Shown: one piece after another, positions 36,237-44,605 of the stretch
How the letters are laid out: the number at the start of each line of letters is the position of its first letter
How positions within the stretch are numbered: the stretch's first letter is position 1
From: Mesonia algae
GTDB taxonomy: Bacteria > Bacteroidota > Bacteroidia > Flavobacteriales > Flavobacteriaceae
NCBI RefSeq assembly: GCF_003253545.1
Contig: NZ_QKYV01000002.1
Coordinates: 186,001-250,000 of the forward strand
DNA length: 64,000 bases
Direction of reading: 5' to 3'
Position numbers and translations under genes: made by a program
The notes under the pieces: model-generated
What the model saw: only the letters and a program-made list of their open reading frames with translations
What the model was told of the DNA's origin: nothing
Databases searched by the model: none

Positions 36237-36743
36237 TTAGAATTGATAACGAACTCCAACTGCAATATCTGGAGCAAAATCATCAATAACATCATAATCA
36301 GAAAAACCAAATTCTGGTCTAAAATCTAATGATAATAATAACGGAATATCAAAGTTATATTCTATACCAATATTCCCAGCAATAAATACAAATGCACCAT
36401 CATTATCATCAAAATCATCTCTAAAATCTCTTTTATCATCAACGGTTCCTAAACCTGCTCCTGCACCTGCATACCAGTTAAAACCTCCTTCTATATTCCA
36501 AACCCATTGGTAAAGTCCGGCTAGTTTCACAGCATCAAAGTTATCGTCGTTTCTCCAACCTAGGTCCAATTCTAAACGGTTGTTATCGTTTCCAATTGCT
36601 CTTTGGTAAGAAACTTCTGCTCCAAAACCATCACCTCCACCCAAGCGAAGTCCAATAGCATTCTCAGAAATTTCTTGAGCATTCATCGTTAAAAAAGCTC
36701 CCATACTAAGCGCTAATGTTAAAAAAACTTTTTTCATTTTCAT
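36237..36743 (-). CDS. Small outer-membrane beta-barrel protein
   Basis: The 168-residue protein has a signal peptide (MKMKKVFLTLALSMGAFLTMNA). Alternating strands such as AIGLRLGGGDGFGAEVSYQRAIG, NRLELDLGWR and LAGLYQWVWNIEGGFNWYAGAGAGLG, ending in IAVGVRYQF with a terminal Phe, fit an eight-stranded OmpA-like or OmpW-like barrel. Its function is unknown. It is convergent with bshA, and a -7 box sits 20 bases upstream of its start. Confidence 0.82.
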   Translation of the reverse strand: MKMKKVFLTLALSMGAFLTMNAQEISENAIGLRLGGGDGFGAEVSYQRAIGNDNNRLELDLGWRNDDNFDAVKLAGLYQWVWNIEGGFNWYAGAGAGLGTVDDKRDFRDDFDDNDGAFVFIAGNIGIEYNFDIPLLLSLDFRPEFGFSDYDVIDDFAPDIAVGVRYQF

Positions 36744-36762
36744 TTAATTTTCAGATTGAAGG

Positions 36763-36770
36763 CAAATATA
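36763..36770 (-). promoter_or_regulatory. Candidate -7 box of the small barrel-protein gene
   Basis: On the minus strand the sequence is TATATTTG, a match to TAnnTTTG, located 20 bases upstream of the start codon at 36743. A -33 element is not evident. Confidence 0.4.
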
Positions 36771-36843
36771 TTTTCAATTTTAATACCTTTCGGTTATGCT
36801 TAAATAATCTTTTGTTAATCTTCCTTAAAAACTGTTAACTCCA

Positions 36844-39771
36844 GTGAATTTACCTCTATTAGAACTATTAGGATCCCGAATTGAAGGCGAGTTTTATGTT
36901 GATAAAACATTTAAAGAACTATATGCTACAGATGCTTCTGTCTACAGAAAGTTACCACTAGGTGTTGCTATTCCTAAATCTAGAAAAGATATTCAGCAAA
37001 TCATAAATTTTGCAAATCAAGAAGGGGTAGGGTTAATTCCTCGTGCCGCAGGTACATCATTAGCAGGACAATGCGTAGGAGATGGTTTAGTGGTTGATAT
37101 TTCTAAATATTTAAATTCTGTAATAGAGTTTAATGAAGACGAACAAATTATAGTAGTAGAACCAGGAGTTATCAGGGATGATTTGAATAGATTTTTAATG
37201 CCTTTTAATTTATTTTTTGGTCCTAACACTTCTACATCCAATCGATGTACGATAGGCGGTATGGTGGGGAATAATTCTAGCGGTACCACTTCTATTCAGT
37301 ACGGGGTTACAAGAGATAAAGTTTTAGAATTAGAGGCAATTCTATCGGATGGAAGTGTTGTAACTTTCAAATCGCTTAACGCGGAAGAATTTCAGCAAAA
37401 GCTTCAACAACATAATCTTGAAGGTGATATTTACCGAAAATTCTATGATATGTTGCTTCCGCAAGAAGTTCAGCAAGAAATAAGAGAACAATTTCCCTTG
37501 CCAGAAATTCATCGAAGAAATACAGGTTACGCTTTAGATGCTTTGATTGATTGTGATATTTTTTCTAAATCTACCCAAACCTTTAATTTTTGTAAATTAT
37601 TATGTGGTAGTGAAGGAACGTTAGCATTTACTACAAAAATTAAACTTCAATTAGATGAGTTGCCTCCTAAACATTCGGCTATGATCGCAGCACATTTTTC
37701 TTCTATAGAAGACTGTTTAGCTGCTGTAGAACCTGTAATGCAAGAAGATTTGTACACTTGCGAGATGATGGATAAGATTATTTTAGATTGTACTAAAGAC
37801 AGTCTTAAGTATAAAGAAAATAGGTTTTTTATTGAGGGTGATCCGTTAGGGATTTTGATGTTAGAAATTAAAGCAGAAACACCTAAAGCCTTACAACATA
37901 AAATCTCTCTTTTAGAAAATAATCTAAGCACAAAATCTAAGTCATACGCTAATAAAATACTTTTTGGGGAAGAAATTAATTTAACTTTAGAGTTAAGGAA
38001 AGCGGGATTGGGTTTGTTGGGAAATATTAAGGGAGATAAAAAAGCAGTGGCTTGCATAGAAGATACAGCTGTTGCTTTAAAAGATCTGTCTTCTTATATA
38101 AATGAGTTTACCCAGCTTATGAAAGACTTTCATCAACGTGCGGTGTATTACGCTCATGCGGGAGCTGGAGAATTACATTTGAGACCTATATTAAACTTGA
38201 AGAAAGAAGAAGATGTAAAGCTTTTTAAAGAAATTACATACGAAGTTGCCATTTTAGTGAAGAAATATAGAGGTTCTTTTAGTGGAGAACACGGGGATGG
38301 TAGGGTAAGAGCATCTTTTATAAACATGTTAGTCGGTGATAAAAATTATCAACTTTTTAGAGAAACCAAACAAATATTTGATCCTAAAAACATTTTTAAT
38401 CCTGGAAAAATAGTAGACGCTCTTCCTATGGAAACCGATTTACGTTATAAATCTAACCGTAAAGAGCCTAAGGTGGAAACTCTAATGAACTTTGATGATT
38501 CACAAGGCTTTTTACGTGCTGTAGAGAATTGTAATGGTAGCGGAGATTGTAGAAAGAGTGTAGAGTCTGGAGGGACTATGTGCCCAAGTTACCGCGCTAC
38601 TAAAAGTGAAATGGACTCTACTCGTGGTAGAGCTAATGTATTGAGAGAGCTGATGACTCAAACTGATTCTATTAAGAAATTTGATGATAAGCATACAAAA
38701 GAAGTATTAAATTTATGCATTAGTTGCAAAGGTTGTAAAAGCGAATGTCCATCTAATGTAGATATGGCTAGTTATAAAGCAGAATTTTTGTATCAATACC
38801 ATCAATTTAATTCACCTAGTTTTAGAGATCAACTTTTTGCTAAAAATTATACTTGGAATAAACGAGGAAGAATAAGCACTATACTTACCAACGCTCTATT
38901 TTCTACGTCTTGGACCTCAAAGCTTATTAAGCAAACTTTTAATATAGCTTCGCAACGAAGTTTGCCACAGCTTTCAAAAAAATCTTTACGGAAAATCATA
39001 CAGGAAAAACCTAGTTTACTTTCCGCGAAAGCGAAATACATACAGACGGTTTATTTATTTATAGATGAATTTACAGATCAATTAGATACCCAAGTAGGAA
39101 TAGATGCAATCAAAGTGTTAACACATTTAGGTTATGAAATAAAAGTAGTTCCGCATAAAGAAAGCGGACGCGCCCAAATATCTAAAGGTTTTTTGAAGGA
39201 AGCTAAAAAGTTAGCAAATAAAAATATCGAGATCTTTACTCCATTAATCTCTAAACAAACTCCTTTACTAGGGATAGAACCCAGCGCTGTTCTTTCCTTT
39301 CGGGATGAATATCTACGACTTGCGAATCAACCTGAAGAGGCTATAAAACTATCAAAAAATGTTTTTTTAATAGAAGAGTTTTTAGCTAAAGAAATTAAGA
39401 AAGGAAAGATTTCTTCTAATCAATTCCGTAAAGAGAAAAAAACGATTAAGATTCATGGTCATTGTCATCAAAAAGCTTTGAGTAGTGTAAAACCTACATT
39501 CGACATTTTAAATCTTCCAGAGAATTACACGGTAACCATAATCCCTTCTGGATGTTGCGGGATGGCAGGGAGTTTTGGTTATGAAAAAGAGCATTATGAG
39601 GTGAGTATGCAAATAGGAAATCAGACACTTTTTCCTGCTATAAGAAAAGCTAAAGATGATGTTTTAATTTCAGCAAACGGAACAAGTTGTAGGCACCAGA
39701 TTTATGATGGTACCCAAAAAAAATCAATGCATCCTATAAGTATTTTAAAGAATGCATTGATTGAATTGTAG
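36844..39771 (+). CDS. FAD-linked oxidase/Fe-S oxidoreductase fusion (GlcD-GlpC type)
   Basis: The 975-residue protein starts at a GTG (36844); no ATG is available upstream in the gap. Residues about 20-230 are an FAD_binding_4 domain (PRAAGTSLAGQCVGDGLVVDIS, GGMVGNNSSGTTSIQYG), followed by an FAD-oxidase C domain (about 290-530, HAGAGELHLRP). A ferredoxin-like part has CNGSGDCR and CISCKGCKSECPSN (about 560-640), and the C terminus is a CCG domain (HGHCHQKAL, SGCCGMAGSFGYEKEHY). The order corresponds to D-lactate or glycolate dehydrogenase type enzymes such as the Dld/YdiJ type, but the substrate cannot be fixed. It includes one exact copy of the repeated 13-mer at 39021. Confidence 0.88.
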   Translation: MNLPLLELLGSRIEGEFYVDKTFKELYATDASVYRKLPLGVAIPKSRKDIQQIINFANQEGVGLIPRAAGTSLAGQCVGDGLVVDISKYLNSVIEFNEDEQIIVVEPGVIRDDLNRFLMPFNLFFGPNTSTSNRCTIGGMVGNNSSGTTSIQYGVTRDKVLELEAILSDGSVVTFKSLNAEEFQQKLQQHNLEGDIYRKFYDMLLPQEVQQEIREQFPLPEIHRRNTGYALDALIDCDIFSKSTQTFNFCKLLCGSEGTLAFTTKIKLQLDELPPKHSAMIAAHFSSIEDCLAAVEPVMQEDLYTCEMMDKIILDCTKDSLKYKENRFFIEGDPLGILMLEIKAETPKALQHKISLLENNLSTKSKSYANKILFGEEINLTLELRKAGLGLLGNIKGDKKAVACIEDTAVALKDLSSYINEFTQLMKDFHQRAVYYAHAGAGELHLRPILNLKKEEDVKLFKEITYEVAILVKKYRGSFSGEHGDGRVRASFINMLVGDKNYQLFRETKQIFDPKNIFNPGKIVDALPMETDLRYKSNRKEPKVETLMNFDDSQGFLRAVENCNGSGDCRKSVESGGTMCPSYRATKSEMDSTRGRANVLRELMTQTDSIKKFDDKHTKEVLNLCISCKGCKSECPSNVDMASYKAEFLYQYHQFNSPSFRDQLFAKNYTWNKRGRISTILTNALFSTSWTSKLIKQTFNIASQRSLPQLSKKSLRKIIQEKPSLLSAKAKYIQTVYLFIDEFTDQLDTQVGIDAIKVLTHLGYEIKVVPHKESGRAQISKGFLKEAKKLANKNIEIFTPLISKQTPLLGIEPSAVLSFRDEYLRLANQPEEAIKLSKNVFLIEEFLAKEIKKGKISSNQFRKEKKTIKIHGHCHQKALSSVKPTFDILNLPENYTVTIIPSGCCGMAGSFGYEKEHYEVSMQIGNQTLFPAIRKAKDDVLISANGTSCRHQIYDGTQKKSMHPISILKNALIEL

Positions 39772-39783
39772 ATTTAAATTAGT

Positions 39784-40584
39784 TTATTCAACTACATATG
39801 ATTCAATAGATTGTGATGAATCTATACTTGTTAGGTCCATATTAGGAACGCCAAATTGAGAAAGGTCTTCAAAATTGTAATTAGCTTGATTTTCGCTATA
39901 TATAAGTCCGATATTTTCTGCGTAATAATTTGAAGAAGTTAACACTTCTTGCTCTTCTAAGAGTGGGATTGATACCATGATATCAGCATTAACTTCTAGA
40001 GTTAATGAAACGCTAGATTTTAAAACATTTTCATAAGAAGTTCCACTTACATTATAACTTTCCAAAATTTCATTTTGCTGTGTATTTAAAGAATACTCTA
40101 TAACTAAGGGGATTGCTTGACCTTGAATATTAAAAGTTTGGTCGATGGTATTTGAAATGTTAGATAGATTTTCACCAGCAGAAGCATTGATATCATACAC
40201 GACCAAATCTGTAAGCGGTATGGTTAAGTTGTCTAAATTATAAAGACTAAGATCTACTACATACTCTCCATTATAGACTAATTGACCATTTTGTTTTGAA
40301 AGATTACCATTTGCCAAAATACCAGTAATGATCCCTCTTTCTAATGGATCTGCAGAAGAATTAAAAGCATAAGCATTGTCATTTTCTGAAGTTATTGTGA
40401 GCATCTCGTCATCGGTAACTTCTTGCTCTTCTTGAGTTTGGGAGGAGTTGCTGTAATTCCATTCATTGCCTGTAGTTAACGGGAAATAATCACTGTTGTT
40501 GGTATCGTTCATAGATGTATCATCTGATGAACATGAAAATAGACTGATCATCACCAAAGCGATACTTAATATTCGTAGTTTCAT
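39784..40584 (-). CDS. Lipoprotein of unknown function
   Basis: The 266-residue protein has a lipoprotein signal peptide (KLRILSIALVMISLFSC, acylated Cys18) and a low-complexity Ser/Asp/Asn-rich linker right after it (SSDDTSMNDTNNSDYF). The rest starts with FPLTTGNEWNYSNSS, a pattern common in Flavobacteriia lipoproteins with a repeated beta fold, and ends SSQSIESYVVE. I recognise no catalytic motif. The gene is convergent with the FAD/Fe-S oxidase gene. Confidence 0.75.
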   Translation of the reverse strand: MKLRILSIALVMISLFSCSSDDTSMNDTNNSDYFPLTTGNEWNYSNSSQTQEEQEVTDDEMLTITSENDNAYAFNSSADPLERGIITGILANGNLSKQNGQLVYNGEYVVDLSLYNLDNLTIPLTDLVVYDINASAGENLSNISNTIDQTFNIQGQAIPLVIEYSLNTQQNEILESYNVSGTSYENVLKSSVSLTLEVNADIMVSIPLLEEQEVLTSSNYYAENIGLIYSENQANYNFEDLSQFGVPNMDLTSIDSSQSIESYVVE

Positions 40585-40600
40585 AGGGTTATAATTTCCC

Positions 40601-40608
40601 CAAATATA
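40601..40608 (-). promoter_or_regulatory. Candidate -7 box of the lipoprotein gene
   Basis: TATATTTG on the minus strand matches the TAnnTTTG consensus, 17 bases before the start codon at 40584. Confidence 0.35.
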
Positions 40609-40618
40609 TAGATTTTTT

Positions 40619-41464
40619 TTAATTTCCTTTTTTAGGAGTGGTAATAGTTATAGCAGCTAATAAATCCTGAAATTCGGTTTTTACATTCTTTTCAATTTCT
40701 TCTTGGTAAAGGTTTGCATAATCTTCTTTACGGAATTGATGCAACTTCCAACGCTTTTGATGGTACTCTAAAGAAGTAAGGTTTTCTACCCAATCTCCTG
40801 AGTTTAAATATAAACAAGTTCCGTTTCTATTAACCTTTCGTACAATTTGAGGCTGATGAATATGACCACAAACCACATATTTATAGTTCTTTTCTATCGC
40901 TAAATCTGAAGCTACTTCTTCAAAATCATTAATATGTTTTACTGCTTTTTTTACACCATTTTTAATTTTCTTAGAAAGAGAGAACTTTTCTCTTTTAAAC
41001 TTTAATAACCACCAATTAAGAAACCTATTAATTAAAATAAGAATATCATAGCCCCAACCCCCAAGCTTTGCAAGCCATTTTGCGTTTTGTATAGAAGCAT
41101 CAAATACATCTCCGTGAAAAAACCAAGCTTTTTTTCCGTCAAGGTTAAGCACCACTTTATTTACCAAGGAAATCTTTCCCATTTTAACATCACAAAACTT
41201 TCTAAGAAGATCATCATGATTTCCTGTGATATAAATCACTTCAGTTCCATTAGCTGAAAGGTCTATAATTTTTTTTATAACCTCGAGATGTGATTTGGGA
41301 AAATAACGTTTTCTAAATTGCCAAATATCTATAATGTCCCCATTTAAGATCAGTTTCTTAGGCTTTATGCTATTCAAATAAAGTAAAAGTTCTTTTGCGT
41401 GGCATCCAAAAGTACCTAAATGCACATCAGAAATTACAACGAGTTCAACTTTTCTTTTTTTCAT
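40619..41464 (-). CDS. UDP-2,3-diacylglucosamine diphosphatase-type metallophosphoesterase (LpxH-like)
   Basis: The 281-residue protein contains all calcineurin-fold metal motifs: ISDVHLGTFG (Asp13, His15), LNGDIIDIW, GNHDDLLRKF, HGDVFD and VCGHIHQP. This pattern resembles the LpxH/LpxI-substituting phosphoesterases found in Bacteroidota, which hydrolyse UDP-2,3-diacylglucosamine in lipid A synthesis. The C-terminal portion (TEFQDLLAAITITTPKKGN) extends the core. The exact substrate is inferred from family resemblance; other lipid A or nucleotide phosphoesters remain possible. Confidence 0.82.
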   Translation of the reverse strand: MKKRKVELVVISDVHLGTFGCHAKELLLYLNSIKPKKLILNGDIIDIWQFRKRYFPKSHLEVIKKIIDLSANGTEVIYITGNHDDLLRKFCDVKMGKISLVNKVVLNLDGKKAWFFHGDVFDASIQNAKWLAKLGGWGYDILILINRFLNWWLLKFKREKFSLSKKIKNGVKKAVKHINDFEEVASDLAIEKNYKYVVCGHIHQPQIVRKVNRNGTCLYLNSGDWVENLTSLEYHQKRWKLHQFRKEDYANLYQEEIEKNVKTEFQDLLAAITITTPKKGN

Positions 41465-41615
41465 TAGCCATCAATTTACATGCAAAGATGAGTTTTATTT
41501 AAAGGCTTATTATTTCTATAGTATTAAGTGTTGTTAAACAAAAAGTTATATCTAATCTGTATTTTTTATATTAAAGTTTAGTTAACTAGAACTTTTAATT
41601 ATCTTTCTAAAAATT

Positions 41616-41623
41616 TACATTTG
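41616..41623 (+). promoter_or_regulatory. Candidate -7 box of aroC
   Basis: TACATTTG matches TAnnTTTG, located 21 bases before the aroC ATG, so the 5' leader would be only about 7 bases. Confidence 0.4.
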
Positions 41624-41636
41624 TTAAAAATTGCTC

Positions 41637-42698
41637 ATGGCAGGAAATTCTATTGGTACATTATTTCAACTCACCACCTTTGGCGAATCTCACGGAGAAG
41701 CATTAGGGGGTATTATTGAGGGTTGTCCTTCGGGAGTTGTTATAGACTTCGATTTTATTAAAAAAGAATTAAAAAGAAGGAAACCAGGTCAGTCAAAAAT
41801 TGTTACTCAACGAAAGGAGGCCGATGAAGTAGAATTTTATTCAGGCATTTTTGAAGGGAAAACTACAGGAACTCCAATTGGTTTTGTGGTTAAAAACACC
41901 AATCAGAAATCTAAAGATTATGATCACATAAAAGACGTTTACAGACCTAGCCATGCCGATTTTACGTATGACGAGAAATATGGCGAACGTGATTATAGAG
42001 GAGGAGGAAGGTCTAGTGCTAGAGAAACCGTTTGCAGAGTAGTAGCGGGTGCCATTGCAAAACTTTTTCTAACCGATATCAAAATCACTGCTTATACAAG
42101 TGGGGTAGGTGAAATTCAGCTAACTAAAAAGGATCCTATAGATTTTAATGAGATCGAAAACAATATAGTACGATGTCCTAATGCTAATCTAGCCTCAAAA
42201 ATGGAATCTTTAATCACTTCTGTTAAAAAAGAGGGAGATAGCCTTGGCGGAATTATTTCTTGTGTCATTGAAAATGTCCCGACCGGTTTGGGAGAACCTG
42301 TTTTTGATAAATTACATGCCAATTTAGGAAAGGCAATGCTTTCTATAAACGCTGTAAAAGGATTTGAATACGGTAGCGGTTTTGAAGGTTCAAAAATGAG
42401 AGGTAGTGAACATAATGATGCATTTACATCTAGTAAAAAAACCACTACCAATTATAGTGGAGGCATTCAAGGCGGGATTTCTAACGGAATGCCTATTTAT
42501 TTTAACGTAGCCTTTAAGCCTGTTGCCACTTTAATTCAAAAGCAAACTACCATAAATAATAAAGGAGAAACTGTTGAGATGCAAGGTAAAGGGAGACACG
42601 ATCCTTGTGTGGTTCCTAGAGCTGTTCCTATAGTTGAAGCTATGGCAGCATTGGTTTTAGCAGACTTTATTTTATTACAAAGAAGATTTAATTCATAA
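41637..42698 (+). CDS. aroC: Chorismate synthase AroC
   Basis: I start at ATG 41637 ([20 protein letters not shown]); a TTG six bases upstream is less likely. The 353-residue enzyme has the expected motifs [40 protein letters not shown] and [18 protein letters not shown]. It makes chorismate from EPSP with reduced FMN as cofactor. Here it is a single gene, not part of a shikimate cluster, and is followed 16 bases later by a dicarboxylate symporter gene. Confidence 0.96.
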   Translation: MAGNSIGTLFQLTTFGESHGEALGGIIEGCPSGVVIDFDFIKKELKRRKPGQSKIVTQRKEADEVEFYSGIFEGKTTGTPIGFVVKNTNQKSKDYDHIKDVYRPSHADFTYDEKYGERDYRGGGRSSARETVCRVVAGAIAKLFLTDIKITAYTSGVGEIQLTKKDPIDFNEIENNIVRCPNANLASKMESLITSVKKEGDSLGGIISCVIENVPTGLGEPVFDKLHANLGKAMLSINAVKGFEYGSGFEGSKMRGSEHNDAFTSSKKTTTNYSGGIQGGISNGMPIYFNVAFKPVATLIQKQTTINNKGETVEMQGKGRHDPCVVPRAVPIVEAMAALVLADFILLQRRFNS

Positions 42699-42714
42699 AA
42701 TTATTTTTATTTAA

Positions 42715-44022
42715 ATGAAGAAATTAGCATTACACTGGCAAATATTAACAGGAATGGCTCTCGGAGTTATATTCGCATTGATTTTAAGTAACTTTGAATG
42801 GGGTTCGGGTTTTATCAATGATTGGATAAAACCTTTCGGTACCATTTTTATTAATGCTTTAAAATTAATAGCTGTACCGTTAATTTTGGCTTCATTAATT
42901 AAAGGAGTATCAGATTTAAAAGATATATCTAAACTTTCCCAAATGGGAGCCCGAACCATTCTTACCTACATCGCTACTACCGTAATTGCTGTTTCTATTG
43001 GCTTAGGAGTAGTAAACTTAGTCAAACCAGGTAACACCATTACCGATGAAACTAGAGAAGAATTAGTAGCAAGTTATGGAGGAGAAGCAGATTTAAAACG
43101 ACAAGATGCTGAAAAGCAAAAAAATGCAGGACCCTTACAGGCCTTAGTAGATATTGTTCCAGGAAATATAATTGGAGCTTCTTCTAGTAACTCTAATATG
43201 TTACAAGTTATTTTCTTTGCTATTTTCTTTGGAATAGGACTTATTCTCATCCCAGAAAAAACAGCCCAACCTGTAAAATCCTTTTTTGATGGCTTTAATG
43301 AAGTAATTTTAAAAATGATTGATATCATTATGCTTGCAGCACCTTATGGGGTTTTTGCTCTATTAGCTGCTCTAGTAGTTGAATCTCCAAGTGCCGATTT
43401 ATTTGCGGCCTTAGCCATGTACGCGTTATGTGTAATTTCAGGCTTGTTGATGATGATAGGAGTTTATATATTGATCGTATGGATATTTACTAAGAAATCT
43501 CCTAAATTTTTCCTTAACGGAATTTCACCTGCACAACTCTTAGCTTTTTCAACAAGTTCTAGTGCAGCTACTTTACCAGTAACAATGGAAAGGGTAGAGG
43601 AGCATTTAGGTGTCGAAAAAGAAGTTTCTAGTTTTGTGTTACCTATTGGAGCGACAATTAATATGGACGGTACCAGCTTATATCAAGCTGTAGCTGCAGT
43701 TTTTATTGCACAAGCATTTGGTATGGATCTTTCTTTTACAACCCAATTAGGTATCATTGCTACAGCTACTTTAGCGTCTATCGGTTCAGCCGCTGTTCCA
43801 GGAGCAGGAATGGTCATGTTAGTTATCGTACTTGCACAAGCAGGAATTCCAGAAGCTGGTCTAGCTCTTATTTTTGCGATCGATAGACCTTTAGATATGT
43901 GTAGAACTACTGTAAATGTTACTGGAGATGCATCGGTGTCTATGTTAGTTGCAAAAGCTGTTGGTAGGCTAAGAGATCAACCTTTGGTTAAAAACTGGAA
44001 TGACAGCTATAAAAAACAATAG
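42715..44022 (+). CDS. Dicarboxylate/amino acid:cation symporter (DAACS family)
   Basis: The 435-residue membrane protein shows the DAACS hallmarks: FSTSSSAATLPVTMERVEE (serine-rich reentrant loop), GATINMDGTSLYQAVAAVFIAQAFG (NMDGT motif in TM7) and IDRPLDMCRTTVNVTGD (TM8 Asp/Arg substrate-binding). It imports glutamate, aspartate or C4-dicarboxylates with sodium or protons. It follows aroC by 16 bases; a small broken lipoprotein ORF lies immediately downstream. Confidence 0.93.
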   Translation: MKKLALHWQILTGMALGVIFALILSNFEWGSGFINDWIKPFGTIFINALKLIAVPLILASLIKGVSDLKDISKLSQMGARTILTYIATTVIAVSIGLGVVNLVKPGNTITDETREELVASYGGEADLKRQDAEKQKNAGPLQALVDIVPGNIIGASSSNSNMLQVIFFAIFFGIGLILIPEKTAQPVKSFFDGFNEVILKMIDIIMLAAPYGVFALLAALVVESPSADLFAALAMYALCVISGLLMMIGVYILIVWIFTKKSPKFFLNGISPAQLLAFSTSSSAATLPVTMERVEEHLGVEKEVSSFVLPIGATINMDGTSLYQAVAAVFIAQAFGMDLSFTTQLGIIATATLASIGSAAVPGAGMVMLVIVLAQAGIPEAGLALIFAIDRPLDMCRTTVNVTGDASVSMLVAKAVGRLRDQPLVKNWNDSYKKQ

Positions 44023-44038
44023 TCTGATATACTGTTAG

Positions 44039-44178
44039 ATGAAAAAGATATACTTATTTATATATTGTTTCTATTTGCAAGTTGTGGAACTCAGCAAAAT
44101 AAGAAAACACTAGACAAACGAAATGCTGAAGAAAAATTAGAAGCAGTTGACTATGAGTTAGTTATTTTAAAAAAATAA
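44039..44178 (+). pseudogene. Small lipoprotein ORF interrupted by a one-base deficit in an A-run
   Basis: From ATG 44039 the frame ends after about 24 codons, but one base added to the A5 run right after the ATG would give a complete 46-codon lipoprotein: a Lys-rich start, DILIYILFLFASC with the lipobox Cys, then GTQQNKKTLDKRNAEEKLEAVDYELVILKK and a TAA at 44176-44178. The frame downstream of the run is open from the symporter stop, but has no ATG of its own. It is either a recent frameshift, a sequencing error, or slippage at the A-run. Confidence 0.5.
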
Positions 44179-44188
44179 ATTTTCAGCT

Positions 44189-44605
44189 TTAATCTAAGAA
44201 TTTAGCTTTCTCTTCAGGACTAGGCATTCTGCATGTTTCCTTTTTTCCAAACCATTTGTATCGATTTTTTGCAATAATATCATATACACCATCTCTAAAA
44301 CTTTGAGGAAGTGGTAAAAAAATCCGCGTAAGCGAAATAATCCCTTTTAATCTTTTGAAGATTTGTAGTGCAGCGGTAGATTTTATGTAATAAGCTTCGC
44401 CTGGAATAATTAAAATCATGGAGTCTATTTGAGAAGTATCAATTCCGCGTTCTTCTGTGAGTTTTTTTCCAGCCTCACTTTGTAAGGAAGCAAAAACAAA
44501 TTGATTTTTATGATCTTTTCTTATGATTAAATCAATAGCATTATTACAGAGGGTACAAACTCCATCAAAAAGGATTATTTTTTTGTTTTCTGGTAGATTT
44601 TCCAT
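44189..44605 (-). CDS. DCC-family thiol-disulfide oxidoreductase (DUF393)
   Basis: The 138-residue protein has the defining DxxCxxC at the start: ILFDGVCTLCNNAID (Asp14, Cys17, Cys20). It has the family tail with FLPLPQSFRDGVYDIIAKNRYKWFGKKETCRMP. Members are thioredoxin-like proteins of mostly unknown substrate. Its start overlaps the stop of mutS2 by one base, and the two probably share a transcript. Confidence 0.88.
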   Translation of the reverse strand: MENLPENKKIILFDGVCTLCNNAIDLIIRKDHKNQFVFASLQSEAGKKLTEERGIDTSQIDSMILIIPGEAYYIKSTAALQIFKRLKGIISLTRIFLPLPQSFRDGVYDIIAKNRYKWFGKKETCRMPSPEEKAKFLD

